Below are positions 17,275 to 27,664 of a stretch of DNA of 64,000 nt, in pieces. A program made the translations under genes and the position numbers. The stretch covers positions 4,159,531-4,223,530 of the forward strand of contig NZ_CP026003.1 of assembly GCF_003086795.1 (NCBI RefSeq), written 5' to 3'. Each line of letters opens with the position of its first letter. Position 1 is the first letter of the stretch. The DNA comes from Stenotrophomonas sp. SAU14A_NAIMI4_5. GTDB taxonomy: Bacteria > Pseudomonadota > Gammaproteobacteria > Xanthomonadales > Xanthomonadaceae. Below the pieces are notes generated by a model. The model was not told the DNA's origin. It did no database searches and was given only the letters and a program-made list of their open reading frames with translations.

Positions 17275-18402
17275 TCAGCTCAGGTGCTTGCGCCGCGCAT
17301 GGATCCACGGCACGGCCAGCGCGGCGATGGCACCGCCGGCGAAGCCCAGCGAGGCCGCGACCGTCGCCGCTTCGATCGCACCCGGCAGCGCCAGCGCGGC
17401 GGCCACCAGCAGCAGTGACGGCAGGCCGACAAAGGTGCCGAGGAAGAAGGTCCAGCGCGGCGACCAGGTGTTGAGCTGCAGCAGGCTGACCGGCTGCCAG
17501 GTTTCGGCCGCGGCGTCTTCGGCGATCTTCGCCACGACCTTGCCGAGGTCCACTTCCGGCACCAGCTTGCCCGGGCGGGCGGCGGCAATGGCTTCGGCCA
17601 CCGCTTCCACCGGCGGGAAGCTGGCCGGCCAGGCGGCAGGCGCGGCCACGCCATAGGCGGTCAGCAGCGGCACGCTCAGCCACGGCGCCACCAGCGGGCG
17701 CACCTTGCGCCGGCCATACACGCACCAGATCTGCGCCTGGCCATGCGCAGTCACGCTGTACAGGGCAAGCTCGCCCGGCGGCGGGTAGCCCAGCATGGTC
17801 ACCCGCGCGGCCAGGCTGTCCTGGTCCATCGCGCGCAGGAAGCCGGGGCGGCTGCGCCCTTCCTGCATGAACGCGAGACCCAGCGCACCGACCAGCCAGG
17901 CTTCGGCCACGTCCTTGCTGCCGGCCGTGGCTCGCTCATCCGCAGCCAGGTACCAGGCCAGCGATTTGGGTTCGGCCACGTCCTGCAGGCCCCAGCGGCT
18001 GTCATCACCCAGCACGTGGCGCACCGGCAGGCGGGCCGGCGCGGTCTCGCCACGCTCGCCGGTCTGCAGGAAGGGCAGCACGCCCTGCACGAAGCTGGAA
18101 AGGTCGATCGCGCGCAGGCCATTTGCGGGCCACTCCGGCGGCAGCAGGCCAGCCAGCTGGCCTTCGGCGGCCAAGCGATCCAGGCGGGCCTTCTGTTCAA
18201 CCAGCTTCTGCACCGCGCCTTTCAGCACGACGTTGTCCGGCAGGGCGATCTGCGGCAGGCGGTGGCGCGGCGGTGCCAGCTCCACACCGTCCTCGCCGGT
18301 GCCTGCATCATCCAGCAGGGCATCCTGCGGCGGCAGGCTCACCCCCTCGGGGGCGGCGTCGCTGGCCGCGTCGGGCTGGCGTTGGGCGTGGTCGCTGTGC
18401 AT
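17275..18402 (-). CDS. Hypothetical protein with C-terminal membrane hairpin
   Basis: A 375-residue protein I do not recognise. It has an acidic, disordered N-terminal 50 residues, a soluble body (VLKGAVQKLVEQKARLDRLA, then a region rich in W, F and L) and two adjacent transmembrane helices close to the C-terminus (FFLGTFVGLPSLLLVAAALA and VAASLGFAGGAIAALAVPWI), ending in a basic tail. The topology suggests an inner-membrane protein with a large cytoplasmic domain. No catalytic motif is visible. It is a single gene with a hairpin behind it. Confidence 0.75.
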   Translation of the reverse strand: MHSDHAQRQPDAASDAAPEGVSLPPQDALLDDAGTGEDGVELAPPRHRLPQIALPDNVVLKGAVQKLVEQKARLDRLAAEGQLAGLLPPEWPANGLRAIDLSSFVQGVLPFLQTGERGETAPARLPVRHVLGDDSRWGLQDVAEPKSLAWYLAADERATAGSKDVAEAWLVGALGLAFMQEGRSRPGFLRAMDQDSLAARVTMLGYPPPGELALYSVTAHGQAQIWCVYGRRKVRPLVAPWLSVPLLTAYGVAAPAAWPASFPPVEAVAEAIAAARPGKLVPEVDLGKVVAKIAEDAAAETWQPVSLLQLNTWSPRWTFFLGTFVGLPSLLLVAAALALPGAIEAATVAASLGFAGGAIAALAVPWIHARRKHLS

Positions 18403-18515
18403 GGGCGCTCCGGTAGGGGCAGCCGACGATCCTGTCGACTGATGTCCTTGCCGTTAGCGGCCGTGGGGTGGGTTTCTGTAGTCGTCGAGCGACCCGGGCA
18501 GTCGAGCGGCGCGGC

Positions 18516-18538
18516 AGTCGAGCATGGCTCGACTCTAC
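18516..18538 (-). repeat. SMAG REP palindrome
   Basis: Palindrome AGTCGAGC-atg-GCTCGACT ending in CTAC (GTAG on the minus strand), between two minus-strand genes. Confidence 0.82.
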
Positions 18539-18548
18539 AAACGGCGGG

Positions 18549-19160
18549 TCAGCGCTGCGGCGCCCACTTCTTCAGGAAGGCCATGAACTTGCTGCGGTTG
18601 TAGCCCTTGCCTTCGCTCTTGGCTTTTTCCAGCTCGCCGGTGAACTGCGACTGCAGCAGGGTGCCATCCGAATCGAGCACGAACAGGTGCGGGTAACCCT
18701 TCACCTGCGGGTACTGCGAGAGGAACGCCGCGTTCTCGTTCTCTTCGCTGTAGTTGACCTTCATCCACACATAGTTGGCATCGCGGAAGCGGCGGATTTC
18801 AGCATCGCCTTCCACGAACTGGTCCATCAGGTGGCACCAGGGGCACCACTCGCCGCCCACGTCCAGGATGATGTGCTTGTTGCCGCGCTGCGCTTCGACC
18901 TTGGCCGTTTCCAGATCGGCGGCCGGGTCACGCGCCGGGTCGAAGCTGGCATTGAGGCCGGCGATGGCGGCGATGTCGGCCGCGGCCGGGGTGTTGCCCG
19001 AGGCCACCGGCGCGCTGGGGTCAGCGGCCGGTGGCTCGGTGGGACGGGTATCGAGCGGTTGCGTCGGTTCGGCAGGCGCCGGCGGCGGTTGCTGGGAACA
19101 GGCGCTGATCAGCGCCGCACACACCACTGCCACCACTGCACTGCCAAACGTTGTACGCAT
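18549..19160 (-). CDS. Thioredoxin-like lipoprotein
   Basis: A 203-residue predicted lipoprotein with a type II signal peptide (lipobox LISAC at about residues 17-21), a long Pro/Ala/Thr linker to about residue 75, and a thioredoxin-fold domain. The redox motif is GEWCPWCH (CPWC). The cis-proline region is QVKGYPHLFVLDSDG. It should act in the periplasm on disulfides or as a thiol-disulfide reductase; the DUF255/thioredoxin-7 type is likely. It is encoded just after the peptide transporter on the same strand. Confidence 0.85.
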   Translation of the reverse strand: MRTTFGSAVVAVVCAALISACSQQPPPAPAEPTQPLDTRPTEPPAADPSAPVASGNTPAAADIAAIAGLNASFDPARDPAADLETAKVEAQRGNKHIILDVGGEWCPWCHLMDQFVEGDAEIRRFRDANYVWMKVNYSEENENAAFLSQYPQVKGYPHLFVLDSDGTLLQSQFTGELEKAKSEGKGYNRSKFMAFLKKWAPQR

Positions 19161-19178
19161 GCCTACTACCCTCTGTGT

Positions 19179-20678
<1,500 letters not shown>

Positions 20679-20858
20679 GCGGATTTCCTGGTTCGGTGGA
20701 TGGACGGCACATCCGATGTGCGCTGGAGCAACGCGCGAGGATCACCGACTTCTGGCGTTCACGTCAAATACACGCCGTTTGAGGCAGGTCACGGCCTGCT
20801 CGCTGAACTTGCATCTGAAACGATCCAGCCCGTCGTCGGCGGCCTTGCTGAATGGGGC

Positions 20859-21734
20859 TCAGGCCAGGTCGGCCGGCGGCGCGACCTGCAGGCTGGTGCG
20901 CACCTGGAACAGCTCGGGGAAGAAGGTCAGCTCCAGTGCCTGTCGCAGGAAGCCCACCCCGGACGATCCGCCGGTACCGCGCTTGAAGCCGATCACCCGC
21001 ATCACGGTGCGCATGTGGCGGAAGCGCCACAGCTGGAAGGCGGTTTCCAGGTCCACCAGGTCCTCGCACAGCGAGTACTCGCGCCAGTAGCGGTCGGTGT
21101 CCTGGTAGATGCGGGCGAACACCGGCTGCAGGCTGTCATCGGACACGTGCGGCTGGGTCCAGTCGCGGTCGCGGTAGAGGTCGGGGATATCGTGGCCGAA
21201 GCGCGCCAGGTACTTCAGGAATTCCTCGTACAGGCTCGGCGCTTCCAGCACGGTGCGCAGCTGCGTCTGGCCGTCCACGTCGTGCTCGAACACCTGCAGC
21301 ATCTGCGCGTTCTTGTTGCCCAGCAGGAACTCGATGTAGCGGTACTGCAGCGACTGGAAGCCCGAAGACGGGCCCAGCACGTCGCGGAAGCCCATGTACT
21401 CGGACGGGGTCAGCGTTTCCAGCACCGACCACTGCTCGGTCAGCTGGCGCAGCACCTGCTTGCTGCGCGCCAGCACCTTGCGGCACTGCCAGACTTCGTC
21501 GCGCTGCAGGAAGCCGATCGCCGCACGCAGCTCGTGGCCCAGCAGCTTCAGCCACAGCTCCGAGGTCTGGTGCTGGATGATGAAGAGCATCTCGTCGTGG
21601 TGCGGCGGGTTGGACAGCGGCTGCTGCGCGGCCAGCAGCTGGTCCAGGCGCAGGTAGCCGCTGTAGGTCAGGCGCCCCTGCAGGTCGGTGTGGATGCCGG
21701 CTTCGAGATCGCGTTGGTTGTTGTCGACGGACAT
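20859..21734 (-). CDS. kynA: Tryptophan 2,3-dioxygenase
   Basis: A 291-residue heme enzyme that opens the indole ring of L-tryptophan to N-formylkynurenine, the first step of the kynurenine pathway. Signatures are [60 protein letters not shown] and [19 protein letters not shown]. The start is the ATG at 21734 ([14 protein letters not shown]); the longer frame to 21878 has no family similarity. The rest of the pathway is not in this window. Confidence 0.96.
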   Translation of the reverse strand: MSVDNNQRDLEAGIHTDLQGRLTYSGYLRLDQLLAAQQPLSNPPHHDEMLFIIQHQTSELWLKLLGHELRAAIGFLQRDEVWQCRKVLARSKQVLRQLTEQWSVLETLTPSEYMGFRDVLGPSSGFQSLQYRYIEFLLGNKNAQMLQVFEHDVDGQTQLRTVLEAPSLYEEFLKYLARFGHDIPDLYRDRDWTQPHVSDDSLQPVFARIYQDTDRYWREYSLCEDLVDLETAFQLWRFRHMRTVMRVIGFKRGTGGSSGVGFLRQALELTFFPELFQVRTSLQVAPPADLA

Positions 21735-22058
21735 GGGCGGGACCAGATCAGGGGCGGCAAGGGTAGCGCGTTGCCTGCCGTGCGGGCAGCCGGACGACCG
21801 TACCGGGGCGTGCGGTGGGCCTGTGGAACCGCCGTTGCGCGTGGAACCGTTTGCGGCGTTGCGCCGGCAGTCAGCCAAAGGCGTATTCTGATGCTTTGCA
21901 GCAACGACTGAATACGTTGTTGTTATTGGCCCCCGAGCCGTCGCCAGGGGTACAAAGGGGAATCCCCGTGTTGCGCCGCAGGAAGGCTATTTCGTACGCA
22001 ATCCTTAACATGGCGATTCATATCATTTGTAACTTCTCTGTCGAAGGTGCAGTACGCA
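21735..22058. other. Divergent intergenic region kynA / E1 alpha
   Basis: About 320 bases without a gene. The right half (about 21885-22055) is clearly more A+T-rich (for example TTGTTGTTATTGG near 21918) and must hold the promoter and leader of the 2-oxoacid dehydrogenase operon. No operator could be defined. Confidence 0.45.
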
Positions 22059-23141
22059 ATGACGGTTGCCGCTGAGTTCAAGATCGAATACCTGCAGTAC
22101 CTGGACGCGGACGGCAAGCTCGTCCGTGACGACCTGCCCGCATCCCTGAAGGATCCGGCCGTCCTGGTGCCGCTGTTCAAGCAGATGCTGTACGTACGCA
22201 CGTTCGACAGCAAATCCATCGCGCTGCAGCGCACCGGCAAGCTCGGCACCTACGCCGCCTGCCTGGGCCACGAAGCCGCACACGTCGGCATCGGCGCAGC
22301 GATGAAGGCCGGCGACGTGTTCGCGCCCAGCTACCGCGAATACGGTGCCATGTTCATGCGTGGCGTGCGCCCGTACGACGTGCTGATGTACTGGGGCGGC
22401 GACGAGCGCGGCAACGACTACACCGGCAACGCGGTGAAGGACTTCCCGTTCTGCGTGCCGATCTCCACCCAGTGCCTGCACGCTGCCGGCGCTGCGCTGA
22501 AGTTCAAGCTCAACAACGAACCGCAGATCGCGGTGGCGGTGTGCGGCGATGGCGGCAGCTCGAAGACCGACTTCTATGCCGCGCTCAACTCGGCCGGTGC
22601 CTACAAGCTCCCGCTGATCCTGTGCATCGTCAACAACGGCTGGGCGATCTCGGTGCCGCGTTCGGCCCAGACTGGTGCCGAAACCCTGGCCCAGAAGGGC
22701 CTGGCCGGCGGCCTGCACTGCCTGCAGGTGGACGGCAACGACCTGATCGCCGTGCTGGCCGCGATGGAACAGGCCCGCGAACGCGGTCTGGCCGGCGAAG
22801 GCGGCACCGTGCTGGAACTGCTGACCTACCGCCTGTCCGACCACACCACCGCCGATGACGCGCGCCGTTACCGCGACGACGCCGAGGTGAAGGACGCCTG
22901 GACCCGTGAGCCGATGCTGCGCCTGCGCAAGTACCTCATCGCCAACGGCGTGTGGAGCGACGACGAAGAAAAGACCTGGGTCGAGCAGTGCGCGGCCAAG
23001 GTGGACGAGGAAGTGAACCAGTACCTCAACACCCCGGTGCAGCCGGTCGAGGCGATGTTCGACTACCTGTATGCCGATCCGCCGGCGGACCTGCTGGCCC
23101 AGCGCGCGGCCGCCATTGCCCTGGAGCAGCGCCATGGATGA
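22059..23141 (+). CDS. 2-oxoacid dehydrogenase E1 component, alpha subunit
   Basis: A 360-residue thiamine-diphosphate subunit of a pyruvate or branched-chain 2-oxoacid dehydrogenase complex. The ThDP/Mg motif GDG...NN is visible as VCGDGGSSKTDFYAALNSAG and LCIVNNGWAISVPRS. The phosphorylation-loop region contains YRLSDHTTADDARRYR. Like Gram-positive PdhA proteins it starts with a substrate-like N-terminus (YLQYLDADGKLVRDDLP). The substrate (pyruvate versus branched-chain oxoacids) cannot be decided from sequence alone. The start could also be the GTG at 22047. The end overlaps E1 beta. Confidence 0.92.
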   Translation: MTVAAEFKIEYLQYLDADGKLVRDDLPASLKDPAVLVPLFKQMLYVRTFDSKSIALQRTGKLGTYAACLGHEAAHVGIGAAMKAGDVFAPSYREYGAMFMRGVRPYDVLMYWGGDERGNDYTGNAVKDFPFCVPISTQCLHAAGAALKFKLNNEPQIAVAVCGDGGSSKTDFYAALNSAGAYKLPLILCIVNNGWAISVPRSAQTGAETLAQKGLAGGLHCLQVDGNDLIAVLAAMEQARERGLAGEGGTVLELLTYRLSDHTTADDARRYRDDAEVKDAWTREPMLRLRKYLIANGVWSDDEEKTWVEQCAAKVDEEVNQYLNTPVQPVEAMFDYLYADPPADLLAQRAAAIALEQRHG

Positions 23142-24201
23142 CATCAAGACGGGCGCATCCGCTTCCCAGGCCAATGCCGCCGACAGCGCCGCTGTCGCCG
23201 GTGGAGATATCGCAATGACCGCTACCCCCATCACCCTGATCGAAGCCATCACCCAGGCCCTGGCCTGGGAGCTGGAACACGACCCGTCGGTGCTGGTGCT
23301 GGGCGAGGACGTGGGCGTCAACGGCGGCGTGTTCCGCGCCACCGCCGGCCTGCAGCAGCGCTTCGGTTCGCAGCGCATCCTCGACACCCCGCTGGATGAA
23401 ACCACCATTGCCGGCCTCACCGTCGGCCTGGCCGCGCAGGGCATGAAGCCGGTGGCCGAAGCCCAGTTCGACGGCTTCGTCTACCCGATGGTCGACCACA
23501 TCATCTGCCACGCCGCGCGCCTGCGTACCCGTACCCGTGGCCGCCTGCACTGCCCGATGGTGCTGCGCGTGCCGTGGGGTGGTGGCATCCGCGCGCCGGA
23601 ACACCACAGCGAAGCCAACGAATCGATCTTCACCAACGTGCCGGGCCTGCGCGTGGTGCTGCCGTCCAGCCCGCAGCGTGCCTACGGCCTGCTGCTGGCC
23701 GCCATGCGTGATCCCGACCCGGTGATCTACATGGAGCCCAAGCGCATCTACCGCCAGTACAAGGAAGTGGTCGTCAACGACGGCGAAGCCTTGCCGCTGG
23801 ACGTGTGCTTCGTGCTGCGCGACGGCACCGACGTGACCCTGGTGGCCTGGGGCGCACAGGTGAAGGAAGCGCTGGAAGCGGCCGACAAGCTGGCCGGCGA
23901 AGGCATCAGTGCCGAAGTCATCGACGTGGCCACGCTGCGTCCGCTGGACTTCGCCACCATCGCCGAATCGGTGGCCAAGACCGGCCGCTGCGTGGTCGTG
24001 CAGGAAGCCCCGAAGACCGCGGGTTTCGGTGCCGAGATCGCCGCGCGCCTGGCCGAAGAATCCCTGTACGACCTGCTGGCCCCGGTCGAGCGCGTTACCG
24101 GCTACGACACCCACATTCCGCTGTTCCGCCTGGAAATGAAGTACCTGCCCAGCGTGGACCGGATCGTGACCGCGGCCAAGCGCGCGGTGGCGGCAGGCTG
24201 A
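23134..24201 (+). CDS. 2-oxoacid dehydrogenase E1 component, beta subunit
   Basis: A 355-residue partner of E1 alpha. Motifs are LVLGEDVGVNGGVFRATAGL, the active-site region DTPLDETTIAGLTVGLAAQG and RTRTRGRLHCPMVLRVPWGG, then PVIYMEPKRIYRQ. The ATG at 23134 overlaps the E1 alpha frame by 8 nt and has GGAG upstream. A second ATG at 23215 (MTATPITLIEAI) also has GGAG 10 nt upstream and matches the usual N-terminus of the family better; the 27-residue extension is Ala/Ser-rich and may be untranslated. Either choice keeps the whole enzyme. Confidence 0.92.
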   Translation: MDDIKTGASASQANAADSAAVAGGDIAMTATPITLIEAITQALAWELEHDPSVLVLGEDVGVNGGVFRATAGLQQRFGSQRILDTPLDETTIAGLTVGLAAQGMKPVAEAQFDGFVYPMVDHIICHAARLRTRTRGRLHCPMVLRVPWGGGIRAPEHHSEANESIFTNVPGLRVVLPSSPQRAYGLLLAAMRDPDPVIYMEPKRIYRQYKEVVVNDGEALPLDVCFVLRDGTDVTLVAWGAQVKEALEAADKLAGEGISAEVIDVATLRPLDFATIAESVAKTGRCVVVQEAPKTAGFGAEIAARLAEESLYDLLAPVERVTGYDTHIPLFRLEMKYLPSVDRIVTAAKRAVAAG

Positions 24202-24202
24202 C

Positions 24203-24556
24203 ATGCGGGCACGGCTCCTTGGGGCTTACCGCAGCCAGTATTCCAATCCACTCCGGTTCCGCACCGGCCAGATCGTCGAAGTCGGTGTACGTGACGAGGA
24301 ATGGCCGGCGTTTGCCTGGGTACGCACCAACGATGGGCGCGCTGGATGGGCGCCCGTCGCCTGGCTGCAGCTGCTGGACGATGGTCGCGCCGAAGCCCTG
24401 CGCGACTACGACGCCCGCGAGCTGGATGTGGAAAACGGCGAGATGGTGAAGCTGCATCACGAACATGGTGGGTGGTGGTGGTCCGAGCGCGCGAATGGCG
24501 CGACGGGCTGGCTGCCGGCCCGCGAACTGGAACTGCTGGAAGAGAACTGCACATGA
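24203..24556 (+). CDS. SH3-like domain protein inside the 2-oxoacid dehydrogenase operon
   Basis: A 117-residue protein that appears to be two SH3-type beta-barrels in tandem: residues about 1-58 (ARLLGAYRSQYSNPLRFRTG, then GRAGWAPVAWLQLL) and about 60-117 (AEALRDYDARELDVENGEMV, then GGWWWSERANGATGWLPARE). The ALRDYDARELDVENGE...W...GWLP layout is the classic SH3 pattern. It has no signal peptide. It starts 2 nt after E1 beta and its stop overlaps the E2 start (ATGA), so it is made together with the complex. Its job is unknown; a scaffold or binding role is a guess. Confidence 0.82.
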   Translation: MRARLLGAYRSQYSNPLRFRTGQIVEVGVRDEEWPAFAWVRTNDGRAGWAPVAWLQLLDDGRAEALRDYDARELDVENGEMVKLHHEHGGWWWSERANGATGWLPARELELLEENCT

Positions 24557-25944
24557 GCCAGACCAAGAATTTCAACCTGCCCGACCTGGGTGAAGGCCTG
24601 CCGGACGCGACCATCGTCGAGTGGTTCGTCAAGGAAGGCGACGTGATCAAGCTGGACGCGCCGCTGGTGTCGATGGAGACCGCCAAGGCCGTGGTGGAAG
24701 TGCCCTCGCCGGTGTCCGGCACGGTACTGAAGCTGTCCGGCGCCGCCGGCGACATCATCCCGACCGGTGCCGTGCTGGCCACCTTCGAGGTCGACCCGAA
24801 CCTGCCGCAGCGCGCCGATGGCCAGGACACCGGCCACAGCCACGGGCACGCCCCGGCGGCCCCGGCCGCACCGAACCCGCCGCCGCTGCCGGCCGCTGCC
24901 GCCCCGGTGGCTGCCGCCGCCGAAGAGAAGGCCGAGCGCGATGACGCCGGTACCGTGGTCGGCGCGATGCAGAGCTCCAATGCCGTGCACACCGAACAGG
25001 CGCTGGCCGTCGGTGGCGTCAAGGCCGTGCCGGCCGTGCGTGCCACCGCGCGCAAGCTGGGCGTGGACCTGGCCCGCGTGCGTGCCACCGGCGCCGATGG
25101 CGCGGTGACCATGGCCGACGTCAAGCAGGCTGCGGCCGACGGCAGCGCCAAGGTCGGCGCTGCGCCGGCCCCGGTGGCTGCCGCTGCTGCTGCCTATGCC
25201 GCGCCGGCCCCGGCCCACGTGGCCGCCCCGGTGCAGAGCGAAGCCCGCACCCCGCTGTCCGCCGCCGGCAAGCCGATGCGCACCCAGCCGCCGGGCGTGG
25301 TCGCCAAGGGCCAGCCGGAACCGCTGAAGGGCGTGCGCCGCAACATGGCACGCGTGATGGCCGACGCGCACAGCAAGGTCGTGCCGACCACGCTGAACGA
25401 CGACGCCGACATCCACGCCTGGCTGCCGGGCAACGACGTCACCGCCCGCCTGGTGCGTGCGATCGTGGTTGCCGCGCAGAAGGTGCCGGCGATGAACGCC
25501 TGGTTCGACGGTGAAGCGCTGACCCGCACCCTGCACGCGCAGGTGGACATCGGCATCGCCGTGGACACCGACGACGGCCTGTTCGTGCCGGCGTTGCGCA
25601 ATGCCGACATGCTTGATGCCCGTGGCATCCGCGAAGGCGTCAACCGCCTGCGTGAGCAGGTGGAAGCGCGTTCCATCGCCGCCTCGGAACTGAGCGGCTA
25701 CACCATCTCGCTGTCCAACTTCGGCATGTTCGCCGGCCGCTACGCGACCCCGGTGGTGGTGCCGCCGTGCGTGGCCATCATCGGTGCCGGCCGTGCCCGC
25801 CACCAGATGACCCCGGTGATGGGCGGCGTGGAAGCGCACAAGGTCATCCCGCTGTCGGTGACCTTCGATCACCGCGCTGCCACCGGCGGTGAAGCGGCCC
25901 GCTTCCTGCGCGCGATGATGGATGATCTGGCGCTGGCCAGCTGA
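24553..25944 (+). CDS. 2-oxoacid dehydrogenase E2 component (dihydrolipoamide acyltransferase)
   Basis: A 463-residue core enzyme. It has an N-terminal lipoyl domain with the lipoylated Lys45 in VSMETAKAVVEV, then an Ala/Pro/His-rich linker, a peripheral-subunit-binding domain (VRATARKLGVDLARVRATG), a second linker and the catalytic domain ending in the active-site motif TFDHRAATGGEAARF (His and Asp). It transfers the acyl group to CoA. The ATG at 24553 overlaps the SH3 gene stop. No E3 (lipoamide dehydrogenase) follows; the operon ends at a strong terminator. Confidence 0.94.
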   Translation: MSQTKNFNLPDLGEGLPDATIVEWFVKEGDVIKLDAPLVSMETAKAVVEVPSPVSGTVLKLSGAAGDIIPTGAVLATFEVDPNLPQRADGQDTGHSHGHAPAAPAAPNPPPLPAAAAPVAAAAEEKAERDDAGTVVGAMQSSNAVHTEQALAVGGVKAVPAVRATARKLGVDLARVRATGADGAVTMADVKQAAADGSAKVGAAPAPVAAAAAAYAAPAPAHVAAPVQSEARTPLSAAGKPMRTQPPGVVAKGQPEPLKGVRRNMARVMADAHSKVVPTTLNDDADIHAWLPGNDVTARLVRAIVVAAQKVPAMNAWFDGEALTRTLHAQVDIGIAVDTDDGLFVPALRNADMLDARGIREGVNRLREQVEARSIAASELSGYTISLSNFGMFAGRYATPVVVPPCVAIIGAGRARHQMTPVMGGVEAHKVIPLSVTFDHRAATGGEAARFLRAMMDDLALAS

Positions 25945-25968
25945 TCCACCGCCCAGGCCGGTAAACGC

Positions 25969-26002
25969 AAAAGGCTGCGATCTTCCGGGATCGCAGCCTT
26001 TT
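25969..26002. terminator. Bidirectional terminator
   Basis: A perfect 14-bp stem (AAAAGGCTGCGATC and its complement) with a 6-nt loop. The A and T runs make it work on both strands, between the convergent E2 gene and the minus-strand cassette. Confidence 0.9.
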
Positions 26003-26021
26003 CTTCATCCGCGTGCCGGCT

Positions 26022-26579
26022 TCAGTGGCGCGCCTTGGCACGCCGGTAGGGCTTGTCGCCGCCACCGCGTGGGGTACCGGCTTCAGGGTTGATGCACACG
26101 CGGCCATCGCAGATCACCGCATCCGAAGCGTAGTACGCCTGCAGCACCGGCAACGCGTCGTCGTAGCGCTGCAGCGCTTCCTTGCTGCTTGCCAGTTCGC
26201 CGCGGTAATAGCCCAGCACCGCCCAGCCGACGATCAGCACCAGCACCAGCAGGCCACCGGCGGCGATGCTCCACATCCACAGCGTGGCGCCGGTGCGCCG
26301 CAGGACCGTGGCAGCGGCGGCAAGATCGCGCCCGTACTGTGCGGTAACGGGTGCCACGGCGTCCTTCGCATCCGATGCGATGCGTGCACTGGCACCGCCC
26401 ACGATGGCTTCAACCTTGCGGTTGAGTGCTTCCATGTCCGCCTGCAGCGATTGCACGCACTGGTCAAAGGTGGCCTGCATGCGCGTCTCGCGCTGCTCGA
26501 ACCTGGACAGCATGGCGGCCTGCAGCCGCAGAGAGTTCTGAAGCGCCGCCAGCACGGCGGCGGGGTCCTGTTCGCCCAC
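26022..26579 (-). CDS. Hypothetical membrane protein with coiled coil
   Basis: A 185-residue protein. The N-terminal 90 residues are helical and probably coiled coil (SLQADMEALNRKVEAIVGGA). One transmembrane helix follows (MWSIAAGGLLVLVLIVGWAV, about residues 108-128), then an 55-residue tail with CDGRVCINPEAG and a basic end. The two cysteines (CDGRVC) could form a disulfide if the tail is periplasmic. It is the last gene of a three-gene minus-strand cassette, 26 nt after the effector-like gene. Unknown function. Confidence 0.68.
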   Translation of the reverse strand: MGEQDPAAVLAALQNSLRLQAAMLSRFEQRETRMQATFDQCVQSLQADMEALNRKVEAIVGGASARIASDAKDAVAPVTAQYGRDLAAAATVLRRTGATLWMWSIAAGGLLVLVLIVGWAVLGYYRGELASSKEALQRYDDALPVLQAYYASDAVICDGRVCINPEAGTPRGGGDKPYRRAKARH

Positions 26580-26605
26580 GCTGTCTGCTCCCCCCGGTGC
26601 GCCGT

Positions 26606-27661
26606 TCAGGCGTCCATGCTGCGTGCGTGCGGCTGCTGCGCCGGCTGCTGGCGCTGTGCGGCGTCCGCGTTCTGGGCCTGCACCTGCGCCTGCTCATGGG
26701 CCGCCTGGTCCTGCTGTGCCAATGCGGCCACTTCAGGCGACTGTGCGATGTTCGCGGTGGCACGATTGAAGGCGGCATCGTCGCCGGCATACAAGGCACT
26801 GGCCATGCGGTCCAGCTCCGCATCCCCGGTGGAGAAGCCGGCATTGCCGCCCTGCCGTGGTGCCTCGCCGTCATTGGCGCTGATGCGCAACGGGCCCGAA
26901 CCGGAATGCGACTTCGCGTCCGGGTCCAGCGGCACCGTCTTCTCGCCATCGCGCGGCGGCTGGATCCTGCGGTCGTCGCCGTCATACCACTGCTTGCCAT
27001 CGAACCAGTAGCCGCTGCGGTGCGAGCCAAGGCCGACATCCTGGTGCAGGTTCTCGCCGAAGTCCGGCGCGTCCACGGTCTTGCCGTCCTTGTCCTTGGG
27101 CAGCGATGGCGTGATGTCGGCCGCCTTCATCAACGTGCTGGTGACGCCGTTGCTGTTGTTGTAGAGCGGCGAATACTCCATCTGCGCATCGTTGATCTGC
27201 TGCCCGGCCGCCTTGGCCGCAGCGAGCTTCTTTTCCAGTTCCTGGTCGCTGCCCTGCCAGACCACCTGGCGTTCGTGGGTCTCGCCGGGGAACGGCCAGT
27301 CGGGTGAGCGCTGCTCGCCCACCATCACCTTGCCTTCGGCATTGCGCTGCAGTGCCGGATCATCCAGCCGCGCCTGGTCCAGCGGCACCCGGGCATGGCT
27401 GCCATCGGCCTGGCGCTGGCTGACGAACTGCTGCGGCGGTTCATACGGCGCTGCATCCACCTGGATATGGCCGTAGTTGTCCGAGCCCAGCAAGGTACTG
27501 CCGGCCAGGTTGGACAGCGCATTGCCTTCGGGCTGCGTATCGGGGCCGCCGCGAACCACCTGCTGGCTGCCATCGGAATGTTCGAACAGCAGGTAGGTAT
27601 GCCGCCGCCCGGCCGCAACCGGGCTGGCCCCTACGATGATCTTCGCGTTGCCGTCCGGCAT
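26606..27661 (-). CDS. Effector-like protein with Gln-rich C-terminal tail
   Basis: A 351-residue soluble protein without cysteines or signal peptide. The N-terminal region carries GRRHTYLLFEHSDGSQQVVRGGP, and the middle carries YSPLYNNSNGVTSTLMKAAD; this H...RGGP...NSN pair resembles a domain I associate with secreted bacterial toxins and phage-type enzymes, but I cannot name it. The C-terminus is a Glu/Ala/Gln-rich segment (AALAQQDQAAHEQAQVQAQ) ending after QQPAQQPHARSMDA. It starts 3 nt after the lipoprotein gene. A Gln-rich tail and a lipoprotein partner recall Xanthomonas type IV secretion effectors, but the canonical XVIPCD motifs are not seen. Confidence 0.65.
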   Translation of the reverse strand: MPDGNAKIIVGASPVAAGRRHTYLLFEHSDGSQQVVRGGPDTQPEGNALSNLAGSTLLGSDNYGHIQVDAAPYEPPQQFVSQRQADGSHARVPLDQARLDDPALQRNAEGKVMVGEQRSPDWPFPGETHERQVVWQGSDQELEKKLAAAKAAGQQINDAQMEYSPLYNNSNGVTSTLMKAADITPSLPKDKDGKTVDAPDFGENLHQDVGLGSHRSGYWFDGKQWYDGDDRRIQPPRDGEKTVPLDPDAKSHSGSGPLRISANDGEAPRQGGNAGFSTGDAELDRMASALYAGDDAAFNRATANIAQSPEVAALAQQDQAAHEQAQVQAQNADAAQRQQPAQQPHARSMDA

Positions 27662-27664
27662 GGC

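Noticed and set aside
22059..25944. Calling the operon pdhABC or bkdAB by name
   Set aside because: The catalytic subunits are clear, but the substrate (pyruvate versus branched-chain oxoacids) cannot be told from these sequences by eye, so no gene symbols are given.
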